Below are positions 36,601 to 44,537 of a DNA stretch of 64,000 bases, piece by piece. Source of the DNA: Lacibacter cauensis (lineage in GTDB: Bacteria; Bacteroidota; Bacteroidia; Chitinophagales; Chitinophagaceae); the NCBI RefSeq assembly GCF_007830055.1, contig NZ_VLLE01000005.1:1-64000 (forward strand), given 5' to 3'. Position 1 is the stretch's first letter. The number at the start of each line of letters is the position of its first letter. A model generated the notes under the pieces. It was given only the letters and a program-made list of their open reading frames with translations, was not told where the DNA came from and did not search any database. The translations under genes were made by a program, and so were the position numbers.

Positions 36601-37798
36601 GCCGGAATAATCTTGTTTTCGGATCAAACAAGCTAAGACCTCCGTTATCGGTGCCAACAAAAACACGACCGTCTTTTGCTTCTGCGAATGATGTTACAAT
36701 TGGAGCATTTAAACCTTGGTTATCGAAAGGGTTACTCTGTATTAAATTAAACAGGTTAAGGTTCTTGTCATATTTACAGATGCCTCCCAGGAATGTACCC
36801 AGCCAACAAATACCTTCTTTAGCCAGGTACACAGTATGAATATTGTTGCTTGAAAGTCCATTTGTATTGCGTGGGTCGAAACTGTAACCGGTGATTGTTT
36901 TAGTTTTTGCGTCGAGTATATTCAAGCCTTTCGAGGAACCGATCCAGAGTTTATTAAAGTCGTCAACCGCAATTGAATAAATGTAATTGCTGTTGAGTGT
37001 TTGTTTATTCCCTTCATTATGTATAAATCTTGTAAATCCCTTTCCATTAGATAGTAACATGTTTAAACCGTTGGTTGTACCAACCCAGAGATTTCCATCC
37101 TTGTCTTCTGTAATTGTAAGTACATGGTTGCTGCTTAAACTTGCCGCATCAAGCAAATTATGCCGAAACGGAACCAGCGAGTTTGTATGCTTATCATAGA
37201 GGAATAAGCCATCAGGAGTTCCAATCCACATCCGCTGTTTACTGTCTTCAAACAGTGCGTTACAGGTTTTTGTAAACCGTGAACCATTTCCGGGTTTGAA
37301 ATCAGAAATACGATGCGTTTTCTTATCCATGATGTTGATACCATCAAAATGGCCAATCCATAGTTTTCCCTGAAAATCGCTGCAGATGCTCATGACTACA
37401 TTGTTTCGAATTGCCCCTTCTGCCGGTCTGTGTGGGAAATTGACAAACGCATCTTGTTTACGATTGTATAAACTCAGCGAGCCACCGCTGGTGCCAACCC
37501 ATAAATTACCGTCCTTATCCTCATGGAGTGATAAAACTTCGTTGGCCTGTAAACTTGTAGAGTCTGTTGGGTTGTTCCGGTAAACTTTAAAATTTGCACC
37601 ATCGAATCTGTCCAGTCCATCATCTGTAGCAAACCACATAAAACCGAATCTGTCTTTCAAAATCGCATTGATGTTATTCGACGAGAGCCCTTCTTTGGTA
37701 GTTAGCGTTGTAAAGTTGATATCCTCCTGTGCTGCGGCTATAGAAACGCAGGCGAAAAGGCAAAAGCAGACCTGTACTAAAGAGCTAAGTTTTGGCAT
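33659..37798 (-). CDS. Hybrid two-component system sensor/regulator (HTCS) of the xylan locus
   Basis: About 1379 residues from the ATG at 37798 (the frame reaches a TTG at 37813). Signal peptide (MPKLSSLVQVCFCLFACVSIAAAQ), then a long periplasmic region of Reg_prop beta-propeller repeats (VLSLHEDKDGNLWVGTSGG and many similar), a Y_Y_Y domain, one membrane helix near residue 806 (IYAYFFYTLLIVGALIYF), HisKA with SHEFRTP near 864, HATPase, a receiver with SDISMPHMDG near 1176, and a C-terminal AraC HTH (LTGQTPVEFIRS, IAEIAYSVGFSTPNYFAKSF). Such proteins sense oligosaccharides and switch on the polysaccharide utilisation genes next to them. It is divergent from the ECF sigma gene. The ligand here is most likely a xylo-oligosaccharide. 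Confidence 0.93.
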   Translation of the reverse strand: MPKLSSLVQVCFCLFACVSIAAAQEDINFTTLTTKEGLSSNNINAILKDRFGFMWFATDDGLDRFDGANFKVYRNNPTDSTSLQANEVLSLHEDKDGNLWVGTSGGSLSLYNRKQDAFVNFPHRPAEGAIRNNVVMSICSDFQGKLWIGHFDGINIMDKKTHRISDFKPGNGSRFTKTCNALFEDSKQRMWIGTPDGLFLYDKHTNSLVPFRHNLLDAASLSSNHVLTITEDKDGNLWVGTTNGLNMLLSNGKGFTRFIHNEGNKQTLNSNYIYSIAVDDFNKLWIGSSKGLNILDAKTKTITGYSFDPRNTNGLSSNNIHTVYLAKEGICWLGTFLGGICKYDKNLNLFNLIQSNPFDNQGLNAPIVTSFAEAKDGRVFVGTDNGGLSLFDPKTRLFRQINIRSKRPESKHLAIITLTMTSNDELFIGTFDDGLFIYNQASGKYEQLLPGTKTSDIASNQIYAIREDRKGNKWIGTNGNGIFVMNNANEQVFRLTPHPTLPTDINLPVNAYIRDIVEVRNGNIWIATHGGGIAVYNPVSKKFSIYTTQNSKLPNDKVLTLLEDKNRNIWAGTFGGGLALFKQQNGQFVSLSEKDGLTNNNVYKIIEDQNGLLWISTNKGLSSFDTKARIINNYNYHNGIQHNTFILGSGLRLKNGDLFFGGHEGFNYFNPANLKKNTAIPPVIITDLKISNRSVVPSENGPIKENITTATEITLDYKQNFALSFVGLNFTAPEQNQYEYKLEGFDKDWINIGNASTVSYTNISPGKYIFRVRASNNNGVWNTKGTSIKIYVRPPFWQTIYAYFFYTLLIVGALIYFRHRSVEKIRRKFLLEQESFRAEQERKEAERIHELDQLKLKFLTNLSHEFRTPISLILGPVDSLIEQEKNNTFRLQLNMIKRNGKRLLNLVNQLLDFRKMEEQELKLQPKEGELISFLKEVYDSFLDLSERKKIDFSFTSNTEQFHTVFDHDKTERILFNLLSNAFKFTLEGGSIRFEIEKEIYNQETNSTLISMKVQDTGIGIPHDKQEVIFERFFQNNTAASILNQGSGIGLSITKEFIRMHGGTITVESEPGKGSTFVIQIPYTELPASQKTEKPGEILTFTTEEDVNKTDEDITINTNTQDAATMPTVLLVEDNDDFRFYLKENLRLNYKVIEATNGMEGWQKALAVHPSLIVSDISMPHMDGIELCKKIKADKRTSHIPVILLTALTEEKSQIKGLKTGASDYITKPFNFEVLHAKIKNLLLLNDTLKNTYLKRVEVLPQKAEVESSAEKLIQTIVLYIENNLTDTQLSVENLSKHVGMSRSTLYSKLLELTGQTPVEFIRSVKLDKAAHLLETSELTIAEIAYSVGFSTPNYFAKSFKAKFNMLPSEYIAKMRNKKR

Positions 37799-38502
37799 TG
37801 GGGCTTGAAGCAAATGTTAGTTAAATAAGTGCGATATTTTTGTGCCATTACGTTTCCACTACTTGAGCATGCGAAACCCGGCAAAATGAACTTTTATCCA
37901 CCCTGTTTTCAAAACCGGTAAGCGGCCTTTTCTCTTTCGTAAGGCAACAGAACGAAGCGTTTTGATCCGTTCTTTTTTCCAGTAATCAAACACTCACCTC
38001 ATCTGCACAGCAGTCTTTTGTTCATTAGTTTTTGCACACTCCAGAAAATGTTTTAGCACTGCTAATGTAAAACTTGTTTGCCAAAAAAGTTTAAAGGGTA
38101 AAAAATAGACAAAAGTGTAATTGTTTGAAAATCAGACATTCTAATCGGTTGCATAAAATGGGAATAAACATTTGTATCATAAGTTTCAACAAATGAGCCA
38201 GCCTTCGGGAAAGGCAAAAATTAGTTTTGAGAGGCAATGATTTTTGAATGTTCTGCAGGCAACAAGAACGCTTGAACCAAGGAACTCAGAAAGAAATTGT
38301 ACTGACTGATGCCGGTATTGAGATGTTGGAAATGGGAGTAGCAAACATGCTTATATCCCGATAAAACAGGTTTGTGCTTTGCCGGTATCAACACGATTGT
38401 TTAGTAAAAACAGACTAATCTTAATTAACTGCTTAGGATAATACGTAGGATTTCTATGTGGCTCCATGGCGTGTAATTAAGCAAAACCCTTCTGATTGCC
38501 AT
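37799..38502. other. Divergent regulatory gap between HTCS and ECF sigma gene
   Basis: 704 nt without a gene. Both promoters must be here. No repeated operator was found. Confidence 0.4.
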
Positions 38503-39078
38503 ATGGAAGAATTACAAAAACTGCAACTACGGATTGCGATGCACGAAGACATCCGGGCATACCGGGAGCTTTACCTGCTTTTGTCGGAGGGTCTTCAACA
38601 TTTTTCCTTTTCCATTACAAAATCCCGTGAAGGTGCTGAAGAAGTGGTATCTGATGCATTCGTTAAAATCTGGCAAATGCGCAGCCAGTTGCACAGCATA
38701 GATAACCTGAAAGGCTACCTGTATACAACCACCCGCAATCTGTCGCTCAACTATTTGGCCAAACGTTCGAAAGAGCCTATTCGTGTTTTACATGATGTTG
38801 CAGAAGAGTCATTTATTGAATGCAACAGCCCGGAAGAATTGATGATTGCAAGGGAAACATGCAAAGCCATCGATCGGGTTGTACATGGATTACCAGCACA
38901 GTGCAAAGCTGTGTTTCAACTGGTAAAAGAAGAGGGATTGAAATACAAAGAAGTCGCTTCGGAGTTGAACATTTCCGTGTTTACGGTACGTAATCAAATG
39001 ACAATTGCTACCCGGAAAATAGGTAAGGCACTTTTATTTGGCGTAACGGAACCGGCAGGGTTGGCGATTTCGAATTGA
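38503..39078 (+). CDS. ECF-family RNA polymerase sigma factor
   Basis: 191 residues from the ATG at 38503; the upstream GTG at 38458 adds a non-sigma stretch. Region 2 is visible as AEEVVSDAFVKIWQMRSQL and LKGYLYTTTRNLSLNYLAKRSKE. Region 4 is VVHGLPAQCKAVFQLVKEEGLKYKEVASELNISVFTVRNQM with its HTH. In SusCD systems such sigma factors usually pair with a FecR-like anti-sigma factor and a SusC with an STN domain. Neither is present here: no anti-sigma gene follows and both SusC proteins lack STN. It may be controlled in another way or serve a distant locus. Confidence 0.9.
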   Translation: MEELQKLQLRIAMHEDIRAYRELYLLLSEGLQHFSFSITKSREGAEEVVSDAFVKIWQMRSQLHSIDNLKGYLYTTTRNLSLNYLAKRSKEPIRVLHDVAEESFIECNSPEELMIARETCKAIDRVVHGLPAQCKAVFQLVKEEGLKYKEVASELNISVFTVRNQMTIATRKIGKALLFGVTEPAGLAISN

Positions 39079-39501
39079 GCTGTTCGAAATCAATTCAAAA
39101 GCAAAAGTTGTTGATGTTTTTATTAGTTGTAAAGAGCCAGGTAACAATTGCAACAGCATTCGGGATAAACTTTTTGCAGAAAAATGCAAATGCCTTTGGT
39201 ACATAGTTAAGCCCTGGCTGTCTTTAATAAATGGTGGATTCTAAAAAGTGGAAAACACCGGACTTACAGCCTTTGTGTTGAAGTTTTGAAATAAACAGTT
39301 AACGATTTGAGCATTTCGGGAGAAGCAGAAAATGCAAAATGCTTGCACAACACTGCATACGCTTCTCAAAGAACTGCTAGAACTATTTAAATGATTGCTT
39401 AAGTATATGGATTCATCTTAACCAGGACTTTTCTGCATTTGGTATAGTATGTTTTAACAAACATCAACGAAATCAAGACTAACTCTAATAAATAATCAAG
39501 T
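39079..39501. other. Upstream region of the xylan operon
   Basis: 423 nt without a gene. TATGTTTT at 39448-39455 is a candidate -7 element 46 nt before the first SusC start, but no matching -33 motif is clear. Confidence 0.4.
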
Positions 39502-42500
39502 ATGAAATGCGTGGCTAAAAACTGGCTGCTAAAGCTAACTGTTGCCCTCTGCTGTATTTTATTAACAGGCTTGCAGGCATCGGCACAAGGAAATTCAAGA
39601 ACCGTAACCGGTACCGTTAAAGATTCTTCGGGTGTACCTCTTTATGGCGCTACCATTAAAGTTAAAGGGACAGCAATAGCTACTTCAACCGATTCTTCAG
39701 GTTTATTCCGGATTACAATTCCAACAAAAGAAAAAATACTGGTCATAAGTTACGTTGGAATGGATGAAATGGAAGTTGGGATAGCCGACCAGACTGTTAT
39801 TGAAGTAAGGCTTGGCTTAACCCGTACCATTTTAGAAGATGTGGTTATTGTTGGTTATGGCCGGCAAAAGAAGGAGAGTGTGGTAGGGGCTATTACACAA
39901 ACAACCGGCAAAGTTCTGCAACGTGCTGGCGGTGTATCTAACATTGGTGCTGCTTTAACCGGTAATGTTCCCGGCGTTATCACTATACAAGGTACTGGTA
40001 TGCCTGGCGCAGAAGATCCGTTGATTTTTATACGTGGACAAGGCACCTGGAACAGTGCAGGACCACTTATCCTGGTTGATGGAATTGAACGTTCGATCAA
40101 TGGTGTAGATATTGGATCTGTTGAGAGTGTTTCTATCTTAAAGGATGCATCGGCAACAGCTGTATTTGGTGTTAAAGGTGCAAATGGTGTAGTACTTATT
40201 ACAACGAAACGTGGTGTAGAAGGAAAAGCCAACATTAATATTACGGTGAACTCCACCTTGAAAGTTCCTTCACGTTTGCCGGAGAAGTATGATGCATACG
40301 ATGCGTTAACTATACGCAATATGGCTATTGAACGTGAGCTGGGCATCAGTCCCGCATCATGGCAGGATTATACTCCGCAAGCAATCATTGAAAAATATCG
40401 CAATCCTGCAAATGCGCAGGAAGCGCAGCAATATCCCAATATTGATTGGCAAGCCGAATCGTTGAAGAAATTGGCAACGGCTCAAAATGCCAACATCAAT
40501 ATTTCAGGTGGTTCCAGTTTTGTGAAGTATTTCACTTCTGTAGACTTATTACATGAAGGTGATATCATGAAAATACCGGATAACGGTAAAGGGTATAAAC
40601 CTGGCTTTTTTTACGACCGATTAAACATTCGTGCAAACCTCGATTTTAAGTTAACCCGCACAACAACGCTGTCTACAAATTTATCGGCGCTCTATGGTAA
40701 ACGTCAGGATACATGGAGTGGTTTTGAATATTCCTGGTATCAAGGGATTTATGGTTTGGCACCCGATCTTTTTTATCCTGTTTACAGCGATGGTGCTTTT
40801 GGTTATTATCCCCTTGATCCCGTATCAACAAACAATCCTGCACACATTCTTTCGAACAATGGTGTAAGAAATACGAAAACCACACAAATGACTACTGACT
40901 TTATCCTTACACAGGATTTAAGTGCAATACTCAAAAACTTATCGTTTAAAGGTTCGTATTCATTAGATAATACGTTTGTTTCACAAGGTGGCCAATTTGA
41001 TGATGGCAGTGCAATTGTGAAATGGATTGCACCCGATGGAAGAGTGCAATACCGTAATACAGCAGGCCCTAACCAGTTTGATTATATATTACCACAATGG
41101 AGTGTTAGACCTGATGCATTCCAAAACGGACAAACAAGAAGAAGACGTGTTTACCAGTTGCAACTGAACCATGCAATAAAAGTGGGTAAGCACAACATTA
41201 CTTCAATGGGGTTATTTATGCGTAATGAAAATGCTGTAGGTAGCTCTTTCCCCGAATTCAGAGAGGACTGGGTATTCAGAACTACTTATAACTATGGTAA
41301 CAGATACTTTGCTGAAGTAAATGGTGCGTACAACGGTTCGCAACGTTTTGGTCCTAATTACCGCTTCGACTTTTTCCCTTCTGCAGCTGTTGGCTGGACT
41401 TTGACAAATGAGAAATTCATGAAAAAAGTTGACTGGTTATCCAGTTTGAAAGTAAGAGCTTCTTATGGCCTTGTAGGTAATGATGCTATTGGCGGTAACT
41501 ACCTTTATTTAACACAATGGACTTACGGAGGTCAGGCACGTATGGGTCAAAATAATGCAAACAGCCCATATGTATGGTTTAGAGAAAATACAATTGGCAA
41601 CCCGGATATTCATTGGGAAACTGTTGCAAAAGCAAATTTAGGTGTTGACTTCAATTTGTTCAGAGGACTCATTGAAGGTAGCTTCGAGGTATACAGAGAT
41701 CACCGTACAGATGTATTGATCAGCGGTAATCAACGTGCAGTGCCTGCTTATTTTGGTGGCACTCCTCCAACCGCAAATCTTGGTCAAACAATAGTACAGG
41801 GTTATGAAGTTGAAGTGAAGTTTAATAAAACGTTTAACAGGCAGCGGGATATTCGTTTGTGGGGAAATTTTGCATTGACACATGCAAAGGATGAAATCCT
41901 CGATCGTGATGATCCGAAATTACTCGATGATTATCTGAAGCAGGCAGGCTATCAAATCGGTCAGTACAGATCACAATTACGTGCAGGCTATTACAATACA
42001 TGGGATGAAGTGTATGGCAGTAGTATTCTGGATCAAAACGATAATAATAAACTGCCTGGTAATTTTAATTTGATCGATTTTAATGGCGATGGTGTGATTA
42101 ACAGCTTTGATAACGTACCATATGCTTATCCTGAAAGACCACAAAACACCTATACAGGAAGCATTGGATTTGATTACAAACGCTTCTCCATTTTTGTACA
42201 GTTTTATGCAGTTAATAATGTAACAAGAAATTTAACGCAAACAAACTTCAGTGCAGCATTGAACTCTGTATTTAAGCAAGGTGATTACTGGACAAAAGAT
42301 AATACAGATGCAATTTCTCCGCTTCCACGCTGGAAGTCCAGACTTTATAGTTACGGTGATTTTTACAACTACGATGGATCATATGTTCGTTTAAAAACAG
42401 CTGAGATGTCGTATACCATTAACCCAACTTGGTTGAAAAAAACAGGTATACAATCAATGCGTGTTTATGTAAATGGTAACAATCTTCTTTTCTGGAGTAA

Positions 42501-42606
42501 AATGCCGGACGATCGTGAAGCAAATGTTGGTTCCAGCAACTACTCCGGACAAGGTGCATACCCAACAGTTCGTCGTATCAACTTTGGCTTTAACCTAAGC
42601 TTATAA
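39502..42606 (+). CDS. xusA: SusC-family TonB-dependent transporter (XusA position)
   Basis: 1034 residues. Signal peptide (MKCVAKNWLLKLTVALCCILLTGLQASAQ), then a carboxypeptidase-D-regulatory-like domain (TGTVKDSSGVPLYGATIKV), the plug (IRGQGTWNSAGPLILVDGIE, VSILKDASATAVFGVKGANGVVLITTKRG) and a long beta-barrel ending with the aromatic strand FGFNLSL. There is no STN domain, so ECF/anti-sigma signalling through this protein is unlikely. It imports oligosaccharides across the outer membrane with TonB energy. The SusD partner starts 18 nt downstream. The position before a second SusC/D pair, a DUF1735-like gene and a GH10 matches xusA of xylan loci. Confidence 0.93.
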   Translation: MKCVAKNWLLKLTVALCCILLTGLQASAQGNSRTVTGTVKDSSGVPLYGATIKVKGTAIATSTDSSGLFRITIPTKEKILVISYVGMDEMEVGIADQTVIEVRLGLTRTILEDVVIVGYGRQKKESVVGAITQTTGKVLQRAGGVSNIGAALTGNVPGVITIQGTGMPGAEDPLIFIRGQGTWNSAGPLILVDGIERSINGVDIGSVESVSILKDASATAVFGVKGANGVVLITTKRGVEGKANINITVNSTLKVPSRLPEKYDAYDALTIRNMAIERELGISPASWQDYTPQAIIEKYRNPANAQEAQQYPNIDWQAESLKKLATAQNANINISGGSSFVKYFTSVDLLHEGDIMKIPDNGKGYKPGFFYDRLNIRANLDFKLTRTTTLSTNLSALYGKRQDTWSGFEYSWYQGIYGLAPDLFYPVYSDGAFGYYPLDPVSTNNPAHILSNNGVRNTKTTQMTTDFILTQDLSAILKNLSFKGSYSLDNTFVSQGGQFDDGSAIVKWIAPDGRVQYRNTAGPNQFDYILPQWSVRPDAFQNGQTRRRRVYQLQLNHAIKVGKHNITSMGLFMRNENAVGSSFPEFREDWVFRTTYNYGNRYFAEVNGAYNGSQRFGPNYRFDFFPSAAVGWTLTNEKFMKKVDWLSSLKVRASYGLVGNDAIGGNYLYLTQWTYGGQARMGQNNANSPYVWFRENTIGNPDIHWETVAKANLGVDFNLFRGLIEGSFEVYRDHRTDVLISGNQRAVPAYFGGTPPTANLGQTIVQGYEVEVKFNKTFNRQRDIRLWGNFALTHAKDEILDRDDPKLLDDYLKQAGYQIGQYRSQLRAGYYNTWDEVYGSSILDQNDNNKLPGNFNLIDFNGDGVINSFDNVPYAYPERPQNTYTGSIGFDYKRFSIFVQFYAVNNVTRNLTQTNFSAALNSVFKQGDYWTKDNTDAISPLPRWKSRLYSYGDFYNYDGSYVRLKTAEMSYTINPTWLKKTGIQSMRVYVNGNNLLFWSKMPDDREANVGSSNYSGQGAYPTVRRINFGFNLSL

Positions 42607-42624
42607 TTGAAAAAGTAATTAATT

Positions 42625-44457
42625 ATGACAAAGCATTTTGTAAAATTAAAATTAGCAGCAGCTGCATTACTTATTATAGTAGGATTTGCATCGTGTAAAA
42701 AGTATTTAGACAGGCCTCTGGATGCAAACATTTCTGAAAAGGATGTATTTACAAGCTTTAGAAGTTTCCAGGGTTTTACAGAAGAGTTATATTCATGTTT
42801 GCCAGACATGTCTAAATCAACCTGGAATAACGAATGGAATACAGGTGATGATATACTGTCTACAACAAACGCCAATTACAGATTGAATGCGGAGTTTGAT
42901 AATGGCAATTACAGAGCATGGCAAACAGGTGGTGGCGGCTGGGATAACAGCTGGCTTGATGACAGAGCGGCAACAACTAATCCTAATGAATGTCATGATA
43001 AAGGACTTTGGCCATTGTCATGGTATGGTATACGTAAGGCAAATCTCGGTTTAGCCAATCTTGAAATGTTAACATCTGCTACACAAGAGGAAAAAGATGT
43101 AATAAGAGGACAACTCCTGTTTTTCCGTGGATTCTTTCACTTTCAATTAATGAGCTTTTGGGGAGGTTTACCTTATATTGATACTGTTCTTTCAAGTTCT
43201 GTAAGACTTGAATTACCTCGGTTAACGTATAAAGAAACTGCTTTAAAAGCTGCTAAAGATTTTGAAGATGCTGCGGCTTTATTACCAAACAATTGGGATA
43301 ATGCAGCAGTTGGCCAAACTACTGCAGGTAATAATCAGCAACGAGTAACTAAATCAATTGCGCTTGCTTATAAAGGGAAGAATTTATTATATGCAGCAAG
43401 TCCAATGATGAATAAAGCTTCAACAGGTACAAATGCATATGATGTAGAATTGTGTAAACAAGCGGCTGATGCATTTGCCCGTGTAATAAAAATGTCTGAG
43501 AGTGGAGAGTCTTTCCATAAACTACTGCCTTGGGATAAATACAGTGAAAACTGGTATACTATTTCTAATAACTCAAGACATCCGGGTTTTCCTGAAGTAA
43601 TTTTTGGCCCTCCCACGTACGTAGGTTGGAAATCTCGTTGGTCGTTGGTAAATATGTTTATTCCGCCACCATTAGGTGGAGAAGCAGGTATTTCATCACC
43701 TGCAGCCAACTATGTCAATTATTTTGGTATGGCGAACGGTTTGCCACTTGATGCTACTGGTTCGGGTTATGATATTGCCGATCCATGGACTAATCGTGAC
43801 CCACGTTTTTACAAAGCAATTACCTATGATGGCGTACGCATGATACGTGGTACCGCCAATGCAGCTTATCGTTTTGCCAACTTGTTTAACGGTGGTAATC
43901 TTCGCTTAGATAATACAGCCAGCCGTAGCGGCTACTTGGTACGCAAATTTGTAACAGATGGTTGCAACAATACAGATAATGAGTGGAATAATATTAATAT
44001 CATCATTCCATATCTCCGTTTAGCAGATGTTTATTTAATGTATGCAGAATCTGTATTACATGGTTTTGGTACTCCGCAAAGCACAGCAACAGGTATGAGT
44101 CTTACCGCTGTAGCTGCAGTAAATAAAATCAGAACAAGAGCTGGTGTTCCGGATGTTGATGCAAGATTCCTCGGTTCAAAAGAGAGTTTCATGGGCGAAC
44201 TGATGAGAGAAAGAGCAGTTGAATTAGCATTTGAAGGTTTAAGATGGCACGACTTACGCAGATGGGGTGTTGCCGGCGAAAAGAAATATACTGAGAAAAC
44301 AGTGATTGATTTTGACAGAGGCACGAATGGCAAACCACTTAACCTTAGAGAGCGTGTAGTTGTAACAAGAGTGTTTGAACCAAAGCACAACTGGTTGCCT
44401 TTACCTACCAATCAAGTTAATCTTTACCCTTCATTCGGTCAAAACCCGGGATGGTAA
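42625..44457 (+). CDS. xusB: SusD/RagB-family glycan-binding lipoprotein (XusB position)
   Basis: 610 residues. The lipoprotein signal ends in AALLIIVGFASC, then KKYLD. SusD features follow: a TPR-like helical scaffold (QLLFFRGFFHFQLMSFWGGLPYIDTV), the segment DRDPRFYKAITY-like (TNRDPRFYKAITYDG), LRLADVYLMYAES and the closing RMRWHDLRRWGVAG-type motif (LRWHDLRRWGVAGEK). It forms the lid of the SusC barrel and selects xylan fragments. It is translationally adjacent to xusA (18 nt) and precedes the second SusC after 80 nt. Confidence 0.93.
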   Translation: MTKHFVKLKLAAAALLIIVGFASCKKYLDRPLDANISEKDVFTSFRSFQGFTEELYSCLPDMSKSTWNNEWNTGDDILSTTNANYRLNAEFDNGNYRAWQTGGGGWDNSWLDDRAATTNPNECHDKGLWPLSWYGIRKANLGLANLEMLTSATQEEKDVIRGQLLFFRGFFHFQLMSFWGGLPYIDTVLSSSVRLELPRLTYKETALKAAKDFEDAAALLPNNWDNAAVGQTTAGNNQQRVTKSIALAYKGKNLLYAASPMMNKASTGTNAYDVELCKQAADAFARVIKMSESGESFHKLLPWDKYSENWYTISNNSRHPGFPEVIFGPPTYVGWKSRWSLVNMFIPPPLGGEAGISSPAANYVNYFGMANGLPLDATGSGYDIADPWTNRDPRFYKAITYDGVRMIRGTANAAYRFANLFNGGNLRLDNTASRSGYLVRKFVTDGCNNTDNEWNNINIIIPYLRLADVYLMYAESVLHGFGTPQSTATGMSLTAVAAVNKIRTRAGVPDVDARFLGSKESFMGELMRERAVELAFEGLRWHDLRRWGVAGEKKYTEKTVIDFDRGTNGKPLNLRERVVVTRVFEPKHNWLPLPTNQVNLYPSFGQNPGW

Positions 44458-44537
44458 TACCACAAGTAAACGAACAGTATTAAACCTGGTAAAACGGTTC
44501 AATACTGTTATCGCTAATTCACGTTTAAATTTTAGAA

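Noticed and set aside
39855-40346. 163-codon minus-strand ORF in the first SusC gene
   Set aside because: Shadow of the plug domain of the transporter.
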